A stretch of DNA of 64,000 nt. Source: Schizochytrium sp. CCTCC M209059 (taxonomy: Eukaryota > Sar > Bigyra > Thraustochytrida > Thraustochytriidae). Within the stretch, counting starts at the first letter, position 1. Each line of letters begins with the position of its first letter. Location of the stretch: contig KN805373.1 of NCBI GenBank assembly GCA_000818945.1, positions 434,001 to 498,000 of the forward strand, written 5' to 3'. The notes beneath the pieces were generated by a model, which was not told the origin of the DNA, did no database searches, and worked only from the letters and a program-made list of their open reading frames with translations. The translations under genes were made by a program, and so were the position numbers. This document shows positions 55,940 to 64,000 of the stretch, piece after piece.

Positions 55940-56960
55940 CTGTTATGCGAGATCAACACGTTCGTTCACCACGTGATATCAAGTAGAAAAGTCAGTCAAC
56001 CGTCATCTCTTTCGCCGTCTCGGCCTCGTCCACCTTCTCCCGCCAGCCCTCCGCGCCACCTCGCCAAGCCCCAGTACCTTTGGCTGCAACGAGGCCACGT
56101 TTTCTAGCAATATTTGTCGCGTAGCTCGCTAGCCTAGCTACATGGCCTGGTTGGCAGGCATGCGTACCTTGACGAGCCCGCGTCCGAGTCTGCGTACGCG
56201 TCCGCAATCGCACACAGACTCGCGGGCTCAGTCGCGACCGCGCGCCCGAGCTCCCGCCGCCTCGCAGCCACGCCGCCTCGCTCGCCGCGCCTGCCTCACC
56301 GCTCGCACGTACCTTGCCTCGCCTTCTCGCGACGCTTCGGAGTCTGTTTCTCTCGCCTGCGCCGCTCCTTCGCGGCCGCGCGCCTCACTCGCACCGGACC
56401 AGCGGTCACCCCATACCAGTTTCCATCAGCTTGCACGCGTAGTCTTGTATCTATTGTCTGCTGCCACCACAAGACCAGCTGCCATTAGTATCTATTTAAG
56501 CAGGAGGAAGAATAATTTCACATAAGATGAGCACCACGCGGGAGGGACCCGACGGCGGGCAAAAAGCCCTAACCCTAGCTGGCCAGGTCGTGTTTGGAGT
56601 TGCACAGGGGAACAGAGGGAATAGAGGTTGGAGGGGTGCGCGGGAAGAGGTGTGCGAGAGAGGTGTGCGCTTGCGGGGACGGCGCAGAGGCGTTGATGTT
56701 GATGATAGATAGCGGTGCGACAGCGAGAGCGCCTGCTTCTGCGACTTAGCGGCCAACAAGTATTTCTTTTGTTTCGATTTTCTGGTGTGTGCTCAAGTTG
56801 TCCTCGTATTACCTGCGAGCGCGCGCGCGCTCGAGGAGAAGAAAAAAAGTCGGGAGGACCTGCGAGTGGGTAAACGCGTGACGAATGAAGAAGAATTGTG
56901 ACAGCGAAGGAGTTTGCAAAGGAAACTCGATCTGCGTGTGCGTGCGGTGCTAAGCGGCGA
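55940..56960. other. Divergent intergenic region, eL41 / stalk-like gene
   Basis: 1.0 kb upstream of both eL41 (-) and the stalk-like gene (+). On the minus strand, 55992-56080 reads like protein (GWREKVDEAETAKEMTVD) with a donor-like CAAAGGTACTG upstream. This could be an untranslated or alternative exon, but I cannot support a gene. CTAGCCTAGCTA (56129-56140) and CCCTAACCCTAGC (56567-56579) are also present. Confidence 0.45.
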
Positions 56961-58376
56961 ATGGTGGAGGAAGGAGAACAAGCACATGGACTTGTCGAGG
57001 AGGAGCGACAAGTTCTGGGTCCCGGCCCGGAAGGAGATCATGCACGAGCGAACGAAGATCATGTAGCATCGGCGTTTTCCTCATCATCGGTGATTGATCT
57101 CGACGTGACGCACGGCCCCGTCCGGGCGCTACCCGGAAATCGTCGTGTGCAGGCGCACGTAGCTCCCGTGACGCATGGCACAGACACCTTGCATGTCATT
57201 GCTTCGCTGCAGGACAAACCAGAGTGGAGCGAGGTCTCGTGCTGGCCGTCTGCATTTCGCGTTGCAAGTTTTGCGGCGCCAGCGAATGATGACTTTCAGG
57301 TCGGTCTTGTCGACGTCGAAGCAAGCATCGTATCAGGTGCCATCTCGCGCGAACTCGAGGAGGACACTCTTGAGGAAGATTGCAGCGACGGCGACTACAC
57401 AGGTGCAGGCGATAAGCTTCTTCACCTTCTCCGGCGCTGGGATATCTACAATTGTGTGGTTGTCATTTCGGTTTGGGAAGAGGGCTGCTCACGCTTTCGC
57501 AAAGGGCCCGTCGGGGCGCGGCTCAAGGTTGTCGTCGATTGTGCAAAGGAGGTCTTGGAGCAATGCTTTTACGCTGCAACGGGCTCATGCATTGTGCCTG
57601 GAAGCGCGGACTTTGCCTCCATGGCAAGTCTACACCGGCTCCCAGCCTCTGTGAGCCGGATTGAGAGTCGCGACGAGATTGCACGTAATCAGAATGGCAT
57701 TCGGTCAATTAAAGCCGGACTTGCCATGACAACACTGTCGCAATGCAGCGATCCCGCCGCAAAGCAACGCAAGGACCAGAAAAAATCAGAACGACGTGCT
57801 CTAGCTCTGGGCAAGTGCGAGATGATTGGGGAAGACGATATTAACGGAATTCGCGAACAGATGGTGATCAAGGAAAAACCCATCTCGACGGGCCACTTTA
57901 TGGCCGGACGCGACAAAGAAATGGACCGGCAGAGGTTGCAGCAGCATGGCCGTCCTTCTGAGAGACGACCTCGACGTCGTGGTCGTATATTCAGGGTGCA
58001 GGCAATTGCACCTGACCTCGCGGAAGATGATTTGTGTCAACTGCGATCTCTGACCAAGCCGCACCGGGCACTCGTTGAAGTTTGGCAGCAAGCGGGACGT
58101 CTTTTGGGCCACCCCGAAGACGAATTGGACTGGCAAGGACTGCGACCTCTCTTTGCCAGTCGTGCCACGCTTTTGGCACGAATGGCTGACTTTCGTGTAC
58201 CTATTCAAACTCTCAAGCAAGTGAAACGCTGGATGGCCAACTTTTATCCTGGCAGTGAGGGCACGACTCGAATCGTCAAGGCATCCCCGGTAGCTTGGAA
58301 GGTCTTTGACTGGCTCAAATTGATTACCTCTTCTTCGATCTCAGCACCTGCTGCAGGGAAGGCCGCATGCGTTTGA
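56961..58376 (+). CDS. Protein with C-terminal dynein-stalk-like helical region
   Basis: 471 residues from the ATG at 56961 (the frame is open upstream without an earlier ATG). The N-terminal half is unrecognised: a disordered leader, then alternating strands and helices (WDIYNCVVVISVWEEGCSRF; GARLKVVVDCAKEVLEQCF). The middle is basic and helical. Residues about 354-456 closely follow the consensus of the dynein heavy-chain stalk/microtubule-binding region: LCQLRSLTKPHRALVEVWQQ, RLLGHPEDELDWQGLRPLF, ATLLARMADFRVPIQTLKQV and TRIVKASPVAWKVFDWLKLI. No AAA+ motor is encoded nearby. Similar stalk-like modules do occur outside dyneins in flagellated protists. Microtubule or ciliary association is inferred, not shown. 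Confidence 0.78.
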   Translation: MVEEGEQAHGLVEEERQVLGPGPEGDHARANEDHVASAFSSSSVIDLDVTHGPVRALPGNRRVQAHVAPVTHGTDTLHVIASLQDKPEWSEVSCWPSAFRVASFAAPANDDFQVGLVDVEASIVSGAISRELEEDTLEEDCSDGDYTGAGDKLLHLLRRWDIYNCVVVISVWEEGCSRFRKGPVGARLKVVVDCAKEVLEQCFYAATGSCIVPGSADFASMASLHRLPASVSRIESRDEIARNQNGIRSIKAGLAMTTLSQCSDPAAKQRKDQKKSERRALALGKCEMIGEDDINGIREQMVIKEKPISTGHFMAGRDKEMDRQRLQQHGRPSERRPRRRGRIFRVQAIAPDLAEDDLCQLRSLTKPHRALVEVWQQAGRLLGHPEDELDWQGLRPLFASRATLLARMADFRVPIQTLKQVKRWMANFYPGSEGTTRIVKASPVAWKVFDWLKLITSSSISAPAAGKAACV

Positions 58377-58574
58377 AGAATAATAGCAAATTTTATCTTT
58401 CTGTTTTTGTTTCACTCGTCATTACTTGTATTCGTCAGCACACCGACTCGGCGTCAAGGATACCTGTGTGGAATCACTGCGTCGAGACGCCCTGCTTTCT
58501 TTTCCTTGATCTAGATCAACAAGCAAATTATTTGGTTTGCAAGGAGTCAATCATTTCTCGAGCAAGAGCCAAAA

Positions 58575-58977
58575 CTAGCCGACGCGGTCTCTGGGAATGA
58601 GACGTAGATCTGTGCCGTGCTTGAGAAAGACGTTGCCAGCCGGTTGTGCTGGGTTAATGCCTACGCCATCTGCAGTAATGATTGCGCTCGTCGCTGCTGG
58701 GACCTTGAACTCCTCGGCAGCAAACTGAAGCACCGCTGTGAAAGGAGCCTCTTCAGGGACTTTGATGACCCTAAAGGGCAGCTTGCTGTCCGAAGCTAGC
58801 GTAATCTTAAACTGCACCTTGTTGGTCGACCTGCGATACGTCCTTTATCCCCCCGTGCGTCCTCCGCATCGTCGGCGTGGAGTAGCAACGCAAGGTCCCG
58901 TCAGTAAGCTGACAGCTGCACGCCATCTCTGGGGGCGTTCGTTGCCCGAAAGAGCTTTTCTTTCCTCTCACTTACAT
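58575..58977 (-). CDS. UFM1: Ubiquitin-fold modifier 1 (UFM1), two exons, split start codon
   Basis: Coding sequence is 58977-58976 (AT) joined to 58830-58575 (G TCG...), 85 residues. The protein is plainly UFM1: KITLASDSKLPFRVIKVPEE, PFTAVLQFAAEEFKVPAATS, AIITADGVGINPAQPAGNVF and LKHGTDLRLIPRDRVG. UFM1 is conjugated to targets such as ribosomal protein uL24 (RPL26) at the ER by UBA5, UFC1 and UFL1. The body frame has an in-frame TAA upstream and no ATG. Splicing AT|GTAAGT to CGCAG|GTCG makes ATG-TCG-ACC-AAC-AAG, giving MSTNK before the conserved body. The protein ends at the conjugating Gly with TAG directly after, so the Ser-Cys tail that animals cleave is missing. Exon 2 converges with the stalk-like gene. 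Confidence 0.9.
58831..58975 (-). other. UFM1 intron interrupting the ATG codon
   Basis: 145 bp, donor AAGAT|GTAAGTGAG, acceptor GTATCGCAG|GTCG. A branch-like TTACTGAC is present. Unspliced RNA would read ATG-TAA, so UFM1 depends on splicing. Confidence 0.85.
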
Positions 58978-59323
58978 CTTCGCGCTCGTGACTGCGCCCT
59001 CGCCGTGCACGATTGTGCGCCGTCGAGCGTCTGCCTCCTTCTTCGGGCGGTCGCGTTTACCAGCAGAGACCTTACTACGTGCACTGCAATACTTTTTCTG
59101 TTGAACACGATTGATATCTCAAAGAAGATTATCATCGTAGACAAGATGAATCGAGACAAATTGAAAACTCGCGCGTTGATGAGCCAGGGGGTTTCAACCT
59201 TGAGATCTTTGCGTACACTGCACACGAGCGATTTCCAAGCCATATCAAGGAGGAACACATGTAGATAAATGAACATTGAATCTATGAAAAGTGAGTGCAA
59301 GAAAAGGAAGAACATTAAACATC
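58978..59323. other. Intergenic between UFM1 and BRCT-Myb genes
   Basis: 346 bp on the 5' side of UFM1 and 3' side of the next minus-strand gene. It holds the UFM1 5' UTR/promoter; nothing else is supported. Confidence 0.5.
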
Positions 59324-60889
59324 TCACGCCATGACGCCGAGCTCCTTGAGCCGAGCTGTTTGCTCTGCATCAGATCGGGATAGAACAGCAAGCAGCAGAT
59401 TGGCACGGTGAACGTTGCCCTTTGACCTCGTCAAAAAGGCAGCACGCAATACACGATCTTCATCAGCTGTCCATGGCCTGGAAGGGGTATCCGAAACAGT
59501 TGCAGGTGACGAATTCCCCCCACCTGGACTAGCGGTGGTGCTACTTTGATTCTGATCTTGATCTAGTGCGTTATCTCCTTCCGAGCGTGGTGCAGTTCCT
59601 GGCGCTGGACTTTCAACGTCCACATTGACATCCTGGTCTGCAGACAGAGGAGACTCTTGATTGTTTGATTCACGTACAGGCGCCTGATTTGACGTTGCAG
59701 CACTGGCATGCTCATGCTTTTTAGCTCCATTTTTCTTTGAAGCGCCATTAAACAAGGCAGAGGACTCTGGCTGATCAGTTTTCGACGCAGCGTCCGCATT
59801 ATCGTGAACGCTTGCCGCGTCATTTTCATCGGGATTGTCAAGAGTGTCTGTAGAACTTTGGGTTTTGAGTTGCTGACGCCCCCTACGCGTTCTTGCAGAA
59901 CTATGACTTTGCGGTTGTGATGTGGCTTTTCCATTTGCATTTGATTTCTTCTGGTCATTTTTTGTCTCTTGAGCAGCCTTCTCTTTTTCTTCGTCAATAG
60001 TCTTATCTTTGGTCGCTTTCGCTCCCTCTTCTTCTCCTCCTTCCTCTTCCTCCTCGTAGTTGTCGTCGTTCTTGTCATTAGGCTCATCATCATTGTTCCC
60101 GCTTCCATTGCTGATCTCGTCTGCGGGATCATCGATTCGCGGGTTTTCCCTGGTGGTCTTCATTTCGGGTTTCGTCTCTGTTGCATCGCTAGACTCATCG
60201 GATTCTTCGATGTCTCCTTGAAACACTACGCGTTCTGGCTTAGGGGATTTATTCTTGCGAATTGCGTCGCTTGATGAAGCAACTTGGGCACCATCACTGC
60301 GTCGAGAAAAGGAGAGCTGCGACTGTTTTTTGATGGCCTTTTTCGCAATTTTCTTGGGACGCGGGGTTATTTTGCGGTTCTCTAATTTGCGCTTCGTCGG
60401 TCGCGCTCTCTTGATGTGTCGAAGCGACTGCTCTGCCTCTTTTTGTTTCGTCTCGTGCATGTTCAGGCTGACCTCCTTCGAGGCAAATGTCATCGGTATA
60501 GGAGGACCGGCACGATTACGCAAAGGTGTGGCAGTCGGTGGCAGCGGTACAGCATAGCGTGTCGGGTCGAGCCAGTATCCTGCGCGGAGACTATCGGCAA
60601 GCCAGGCTTCGCGAACATGGATGAAATTTTTAAAACCAGCAATCGCAGCGGTGTCCCCATCATCTCCATTCTGTTTGCTTTTGTCCGCGGCATTTGCGGA
60701 GCGCAGAAGAAACGTGAGATCTTTGAAGCTTCGAAGCGAAGTAGACGCGGTCGTAGCCTCAATTTCTGCCTCGTCCTCCTTGAACTGGCTCAGCTGCAGC
60801 AGCTCGGCTCCCTTTGCCCGCGCTTGCGTGGACGTCTCTGCGTCGAGCGCGAGCGTGTCTGGGACTACGACTCGAAGGCTTGCTAGCAT
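59324..60889 (-). CDS. BRCT and Myb/SANT-like nuclear protein
   Basis: 521 residues from the ATG at 60889 (MLASLRVVVPDTLALD; the frame is open further up but has only GTG). Residues about 1-125 resemble a BRCT domain; its last helix is the clearest part (FIHVREAWLADSLRAGYWLD, about 85-104). A basic patch (RARPTKRKLENRKITPRPKK) and a long acidic, Ser/Asn-rich, disordered middle follow. The C-terminus has a Myb/SANT-like start (SRPWTADEDRVLRAAFLTRS) and helical end. BRCT plus Myb recalls Rap1-type telomere/chromatin proteins, but BRCT proteins of DNA repair are also possible. Assignment to Rap1 is tentative: the order fits, the spacing is long and no RCT domain is evident. Confidence 0.75.
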   Translation of the reverse strand: MLASLRVVVPDTLALDAETSTQARAKGAELLQLSQFKEDEAEIEATTASTSLRSFKDLTFLLRSANAADKSKQNGDDGDTAAIAGFKNFIHVREAWLADSLRAGYWLDPTRYAVPLPPTATPLRNRAGPPIPMTFASKEVSLNMHETKQKEAEQSLRHIKRARPTKRKLENRKITPRPKKIAKKAIKKQSQLSFSRRSDGAQVASSSDAIRKNKSPKPERVVFQGDIEESDESSDATETKPEMKTTRENPRIDDPADEISNGSGNNDDEPNDKNDDNYEEEEEGGEEEGAKATKDKTIDEEKEKAAQETKNDQKKSNANGKATSQPQSHSSARTRRGRQQLKTQSSTDTLDNPDENDAASVHDNADAASKTDQPESSALFNGASKKNGAKKHEHASAATSNQAPVRESNNQESPLSADQDVNVDVESPAPGTAPRSEGDNALDQDQNQSSTTASPGGGNSSPATVSDTPSRPWTADEDRVLRAAFLTRSKGNVHRANLLLAVLSRSDAEQTARLKELGVMA

Positions 60890-61045
60890 CGTCTTGCCTA
60901 TCTGCGAGTTTTCTTTCGTCCGTCTCGAAGCAAAGTGCAAGTTTGTCTCGGCTCTCTGTTGTCTGCCCGGCTCTGCTCTGCTCCGTTCCACCCGTCCCTC
61001 TTGCTGCCGCCGTTATCGTCGTCGGCGGCCGCGGTCTCCCTGTCC

Positions 61046-61069
61046 TCAAGCAAGCAAGCAAGCAAGCAA
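61046..61069. repeat. (CAAG)n microsatellite
   Basis: About six CAAG units. Confidence 0.9.
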
Positions 61070-61172
61070 CAGCAACTAAAGAAGCAAGCAGGCGAGCAAA
61101 TCTTGGAAAAGTCTTTCGTGCTCTTTGCGCCTGCGGTGCGTTGCGGTCTTGGGCTGCCGCAGCAGCTCTTTT

Positions 61173-61219
61173 CCGCCCGCGCCCGCGCCCGCGCCCGCGC
61201 CCACGCCCACGCCCACGCG
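61173..61219. repeat. (CGCCCG)n / (CGCCCA)n hexamer array
   Basis: Seven or so hexamers, first CGCCCG then CGCCCA. Confidence 0.9.
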
Positions 61220-61334
61220 CGCGACGCTGCTACCGGGCCTGAAAAGGACGACTAACCATCATCTTGCGTGCTGCCAGCGAGTCCTTCTTCGGACAGTGAG
61301 TCAAAACTAGTTTGAGACTAGGTAGGCCCCCTAG

Positions 61335-61442
61335 TAGGCCTAGCCGGTAAAGGTGCGCAAGGCGCGAGCAAGGGAAAAAACCAGGAGACCTTCTAGGCCT
61401 AGGCCTGATCTATTCTAGGCTTTTAGTTAGGCCTAGGCCTCC
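61335..61442. promoter_or_regulatory. Cluster of TAGGCCTA palindromes
   Basis: TAGGCCTA occurs at 61335-61342, 61394-61401 and 61428-61435, with overlapping AGGCCTAGGCCT around the last two. The cluster lies in the shared upstream region of the BRCT-Myb and MDR genes. A regulatory role is inference. Confidence 0.5.
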
Positions 61443-61589
61443 TGCAGGCATCGATGCCATTGGTGAGGATTATTTATACTCGTCTTTCGCTCATGCCGCA
61501 TGCCGCATGCTGCTGCCGCGCGAGACGGACGTCGACTGCGACCGTGCCTCCTCTCGGCCCTGCTGCCCGCTTTCGCCGCCTGTCGCTTC

Positions 61590-61629
61590 TGTTGCTGCTG
61601 CTGCTGCTGCTGTTGCTGCTGCTGTTGCT
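61590..61629. repeat. (GCT)n / (GTT) trinucleotide tract
   Basis: Imperfect GCT repeat with GTT interruptions, noncoding. Confidence 0.9.
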
Positions 61630-62048
61630 GGAAGGACGAGATGGAAGCGGCCCTGGCTAACGAACGCACGAAGCGAAGACGATCGCGGCGGGCGGATGGA
61701 GAAAGGTGGTGAGACTCACTGTCTCAGCTACTACTAGAAGTCACTGTCAGCTGGGCTATATGTCAAATCTGAAGCTCCATAGGCCCAGAAATGACGCGCT
61801 GTGCTTGTTCTTACTGAGCTGACAAGCACGCTTCGGCAACTCCGGGGAGAAGCGTGGGGGCCTTGGGGGAGTTGGGATCACGGTAGGGCAGCACAAGAGC
61901 AGCAGCAGCAGCAGCAAAGGTCAAGCAAAACCATAACTCAAGAAGGTATAATACCAGAGACGAGATCAAGTTCAAGTATCGGAGCTGTCCAGCTGGAGAG
62001 CAACTTGCAGCAGAAAAGAAGAAAAAGACGACAACGAGCAAAGCAAGC

Positions 62049-63185
62049 ATGGCTTCTCGTGCCAGCGCTTCGTGGGGGGAGCACCTGTCAGAGGGCTTCC
62101 GCGCATTCACATCGCTTGTCAAGCAGCGCCCGTACTACAACCCAGCAGCAGGACCCATTCCAAAGGAGATGTGGTCCGTACAGAGCGTCGAAAAAGGCAA
62201 GGTGGCCTTGAAAAAGGTGCCCGTTCCTGTGCCCGAGGCAGGCGAAGTCCTAGTGCGTCTGCAGTACACGCCCGTCCATCCGCACGACATCAACTATGCA
62301 ATGGGCTTTGTAAACTATGGAGCGGACGAGATCGAGCTCCCGCACTCCATCGGTAACGAAGGCAGTGGCGTTGTTGTGGGCTCTGGTGGGGGACTCCTTG
62401 CGCACTACTACTGCCGTTCCATGACTCGCGTGGCTGCTACCTCAGACAAGGCCCAGTTTTGGTCCGAGTACGCCGTTGCGTCTGCGACGCAGACGCTGCC
62501 GCTTCCGGACTCGCTCGACTCCAAGAAGGGCGCAGCCGCCTTTGTGAATCCTACCGCTTCTCTCGTCATCCTTACGCTCGCGTACGAAGGAGGTCACAAA
62601 GCACTTGTGATCTCGCCAGCAAACTCTCAAGTTGGTCTGCAGACGACGCGAGGCGCCGCCTATTTTGGCCTCAAGACTGTTTGTATTGTGCGCGGCGAAG
62701 ATCGCGTGCGCATGCTCGAAAAGGACGTGGGCGTGCCCCGCGAGCAGATCGTGCGCTCGGACATAGATAGCTTTGAAAGCGATCTGCGTAAGGCGGTCGA
62801 ATTGACTGGCGCCACGATCGCGTTCGATGGCATTGCCGGAGACGTTTCGAGCACAATTTACAAGGCCATGCCGAAGAAGGCCGATGTCTACTACTACGGC
62901 AACATTGGCGGTGGCGGAGTCCCCAAAGAGCTTGAGGACAAGGAGAATGACCCCGAAAAGTTCTTTCGCCTCTTGCACGCCCCCAAGTGGGTGGCCGAGT
63001 CATACTTACGCAAGGTCAAATTGTATTACCGCCTCTCCAAGCTTTTGGAAGACAAGCTCTACACCGACTACGCTCGCGAAATCAGCCTCGAGGACAAAGA
63101 GTTGATTGATACCATTCACTCGCTCGGCAAGGAGTACAAGACTGGCAAGGTGCTCATCAAAATGCCTGCCGCCGACTCGGAGTAA
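62049..63185 (+). CDS. MDR-superfamily oxidoreductase (enoyl/quinone reductase-like)
   Basis: A 378-residue protein of the medium-chain dehydrogenase/reductase family. The GroES-like catalytic domain shows VLVRLQYTPVHPHDINYAMG and LPHSIGNEGSGVVVGSGGG. The nucleotide-binding part has GHKALVISPANSQVGLQTTR and FGLKTVCIVRGEDRV. The usual AxSGVG glycine motif is degenerate (SPANSQVG). No zinc-ligand cysteine cluster is present, as in quinone oxidoreductases and mitochondrial trans-2-enoyl-CoA reductases. The N-terminus has a weak amphipathic leader (RASASWGEHLSEGFRAFTSL) that might target mitochondria. Substrate cannot be named from sequence alone. The ATG is in AAGCATGGC. Confidence 0.87.
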   Translation: MASRASASWGEHLSEGFRAFTSLVKQRPYYNPAAGPIPKEMWSVQSVEKGKVALKKVPVPVPEAGEVLVRLQYTPVHPHDINYAMGFVNYGADEIELPHSIGNEGSGVVVGSGGGLLAHYYCRSMTRVAATSDKAQFWSEYAVASATQTLPLPDSLDSKKGAAAFVNPTASLVILTLAYEGGHKALVISPANSQVGLQTTRGAAYFGLKTVCIVRGEDRVRMLEKDVGVPREQIVRSDIDSFESDLRKAVELTGATIAFDGIAGDVSSTIYKAMPKKADVYYYGNIGGGGVPKELEDKENDPEKFFRLLHAPKWVAESYLRKVKLYYRLSKLLEDKLYTDYAREISLEDKELIDTIHSLGKEYKTGKVLIKMPAADSE

Positions 63186-63389
63186 GGGAGACTCCCGCCC
63201 GGCGCCCGCCTTTTCTTGAGTCGTCCAAACGACTCTCTTTTATTTTCTCTCGAGTTTGATACCAGCTATGGCCTAGGCCTTGAGCCTGGCAGCGATTAGT
63301 TTACGTTAACTTCGCCCATCAGCCTGCCAGCTAGCTAGCTACGTATAGTTAGTTAGCCAGCCTCATCGGTTGCTTGGTCTCTTTACAAT

Positions 63390-63428
<39 letters not shown>

Positions 63429-64000
63429 GAGCAGTGAACGGCCAGCTAGTGAAACTTCGTCCTAACTCACACATCGCATGACTGCGCCGGGTCCGTTGAG
63501 GCAGACGCCGATACGGTGACGCTTCGTCAACCCACAAGCCTTGTACTACCGCCGCCATCACCTTTGGCGGCCCCTCAACACGGTAATCAGGGCGGCGAAA
63601 TTTTTGGAGCCTAGTAGCAGTGCAACAGCTTGCACCGCTGTACCGTTCTCTCTGTATAGTAACAGGACCAAAGGTTTCACCAAGCACAATCCGGCGAGCA
63701 GGTCCGCGCGCGCGCGCGCGGAGATCCGCGATCGTGCTCATTCTCGACGTCGCCAGGCCCCTGTTTCCACGCGGAGGCGGCGCGTGTCCGAGCAGTCTGG
63801 AGCCCTCCCTCTTTCATTGACTGTAAATCTTGAGCGTTCGGCTTGCAAAAAACGGATCTCTGACGGAAATGTGGGGCGGCGAGATCATGCGTCGTCTGCG
63901 AGCCGCTCGTCGCCATTCGGCAGTCCTCATTGAGCGGTCGGCGCAGGGCGTGGTGCCCTCCTTCTTCGCAGGCAATGTCGAACGAGACGACAACAAACGA
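63186..64000. other. Terminal intergenic region
   Basis: 815 bp after the MDR gene to the window end. It contains GGCCTAGGCC (63270-63279), GCTAGCTAGCTA, a (TTCT)n tract (63389-63428) and CG dinucleotide runs near 63708-63720. No gene recognised. Confidence 0.5.
63389..63428. repeat. (TTCT)n microsatellite
   Basis: Ten perfect TTCT units downstream of the MDR gene. Confidence 0.95.

Larger units (their letters stand above)
60890..62048. promoter_or_regulatory. Divergent upstream region, BRCT-Myb / MDR gene
   Basis: 1.16 kb between divergent starts. It contains (CAAG)n (61046-61069), (CCCGCG)n (61173-61219), a dense set of TAGGCCTA palindromes (61335-61442) and a (GCT)n tract (61590-61629). 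Likely both promoters. Open frames across it are repeat-driven. Confidence 0.55.

Noticed and set aside
55992..56213. Minus-strand 73-codon frame ending KVDEAETAKEMTVD
   Set aside because: It reads somewhat like protein and has a donor-like site, but no family match and no clear ATG context; noted only as possible untranslated exon of eL41.
56142..56525. 127-codon plus-strand frame
   Set aside because: Arg/Ser/Ala-rich, in a region of CpG-rich intergenic sequence; no recognisable motif.

Overview
This window is nuclear DNA from a GC-rich, gene-dense, intron-poor eukaryote. I count 25 protein-coding genes, one of them cut off at the left edge. The genes use the standard genetic code with all three stop codons. 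The proteins are ordinary eukaryotic ones: Mediator MED14, RRP15, eL41, UFM1, PAT1, Iwr1, O-GlcNAc transferase, kinesin-7 and a polycystin. Only three genes show visible introns. These have GTAAGT/GTACGT donors, and two introns have a clear CTAAC-type branch site. A large multi-pass receptor-like protein with cysteine-rich GCC2/GCC3-like repeats is a type that is common in stramenopiles. That protein, the acidic low-complexity regions and the many tetra- and pentanucleotide microsatellites make a stramenopile, possibly a labyrinthulomycete/thraustochytrid, my best guess. This is inference, because the window has no rRNA or plastid marker.

Layout. 1-6546 (-): a very large protein with LamG-like, ubiquitin-like and Tudor-like modules, continuing past the left edge. 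8346-13758 (-): CDIN1-type nuclease, an unrecognised protein, kinesin-7. 14581-17795 (+): spliced ABHD17-like serine hydrolase, then an unknown type I membrane protein. 18158-19444 (-): WD40-like protein. 20313-21263 (+): SARAF. 21710-31977 (-): PAT1, O-GlcNAc transferase, tetraspanin-like protein, Iwr1 carrying ankyrin repeats. 32652-42127 (+): DDGF-repeat protein, spliced MSS51-C-like protein, 1848-residue multi-pass protein. 42383-43345 (-): PlsC acyltransferase. 44927-49361 (+): ChrA-type transporter, polycystin-like channel. 49737-50705 (-): RRP15. 51979-55455 (+): MED14. 55820-55939 (-): eL41. 56961-58376 (+): protein with a dynein-stalk-like helical region. 58575-58977 (-): UFM1, with its start codon split by an intron. 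59324-60889 (-): BRCT plus Myb-like protein. 62049-63185 (+): MDR-family oxidoreductase.

The genes do not form an operon or an obvious pathway cluster. They are a typical housekeeping mix, with several divergent pairs sharing one 0.6-1.6 kb upstream region. Loose themes are transcription and RNA metabolism (MED14, Iwr1, PAT1, RRP15), protein modification (O-GlcNAc transferase, UFM1, the ubiquitin-like giant) and membrane or calcium signalling (SARAF, polycystin, the GCC2-like receptor). The items most worth checking are the UFM1 gene (split ATG, no C-terminal propeptide), the ankyrin-Iwr1 fusion, the seven-fold DDGF protein, the stand-alone dynein-stalk-like domain, the O-GlcNAc transferase with altered catalytic motifs, and a palindromic TAGGCCTA motif recurring between genes.
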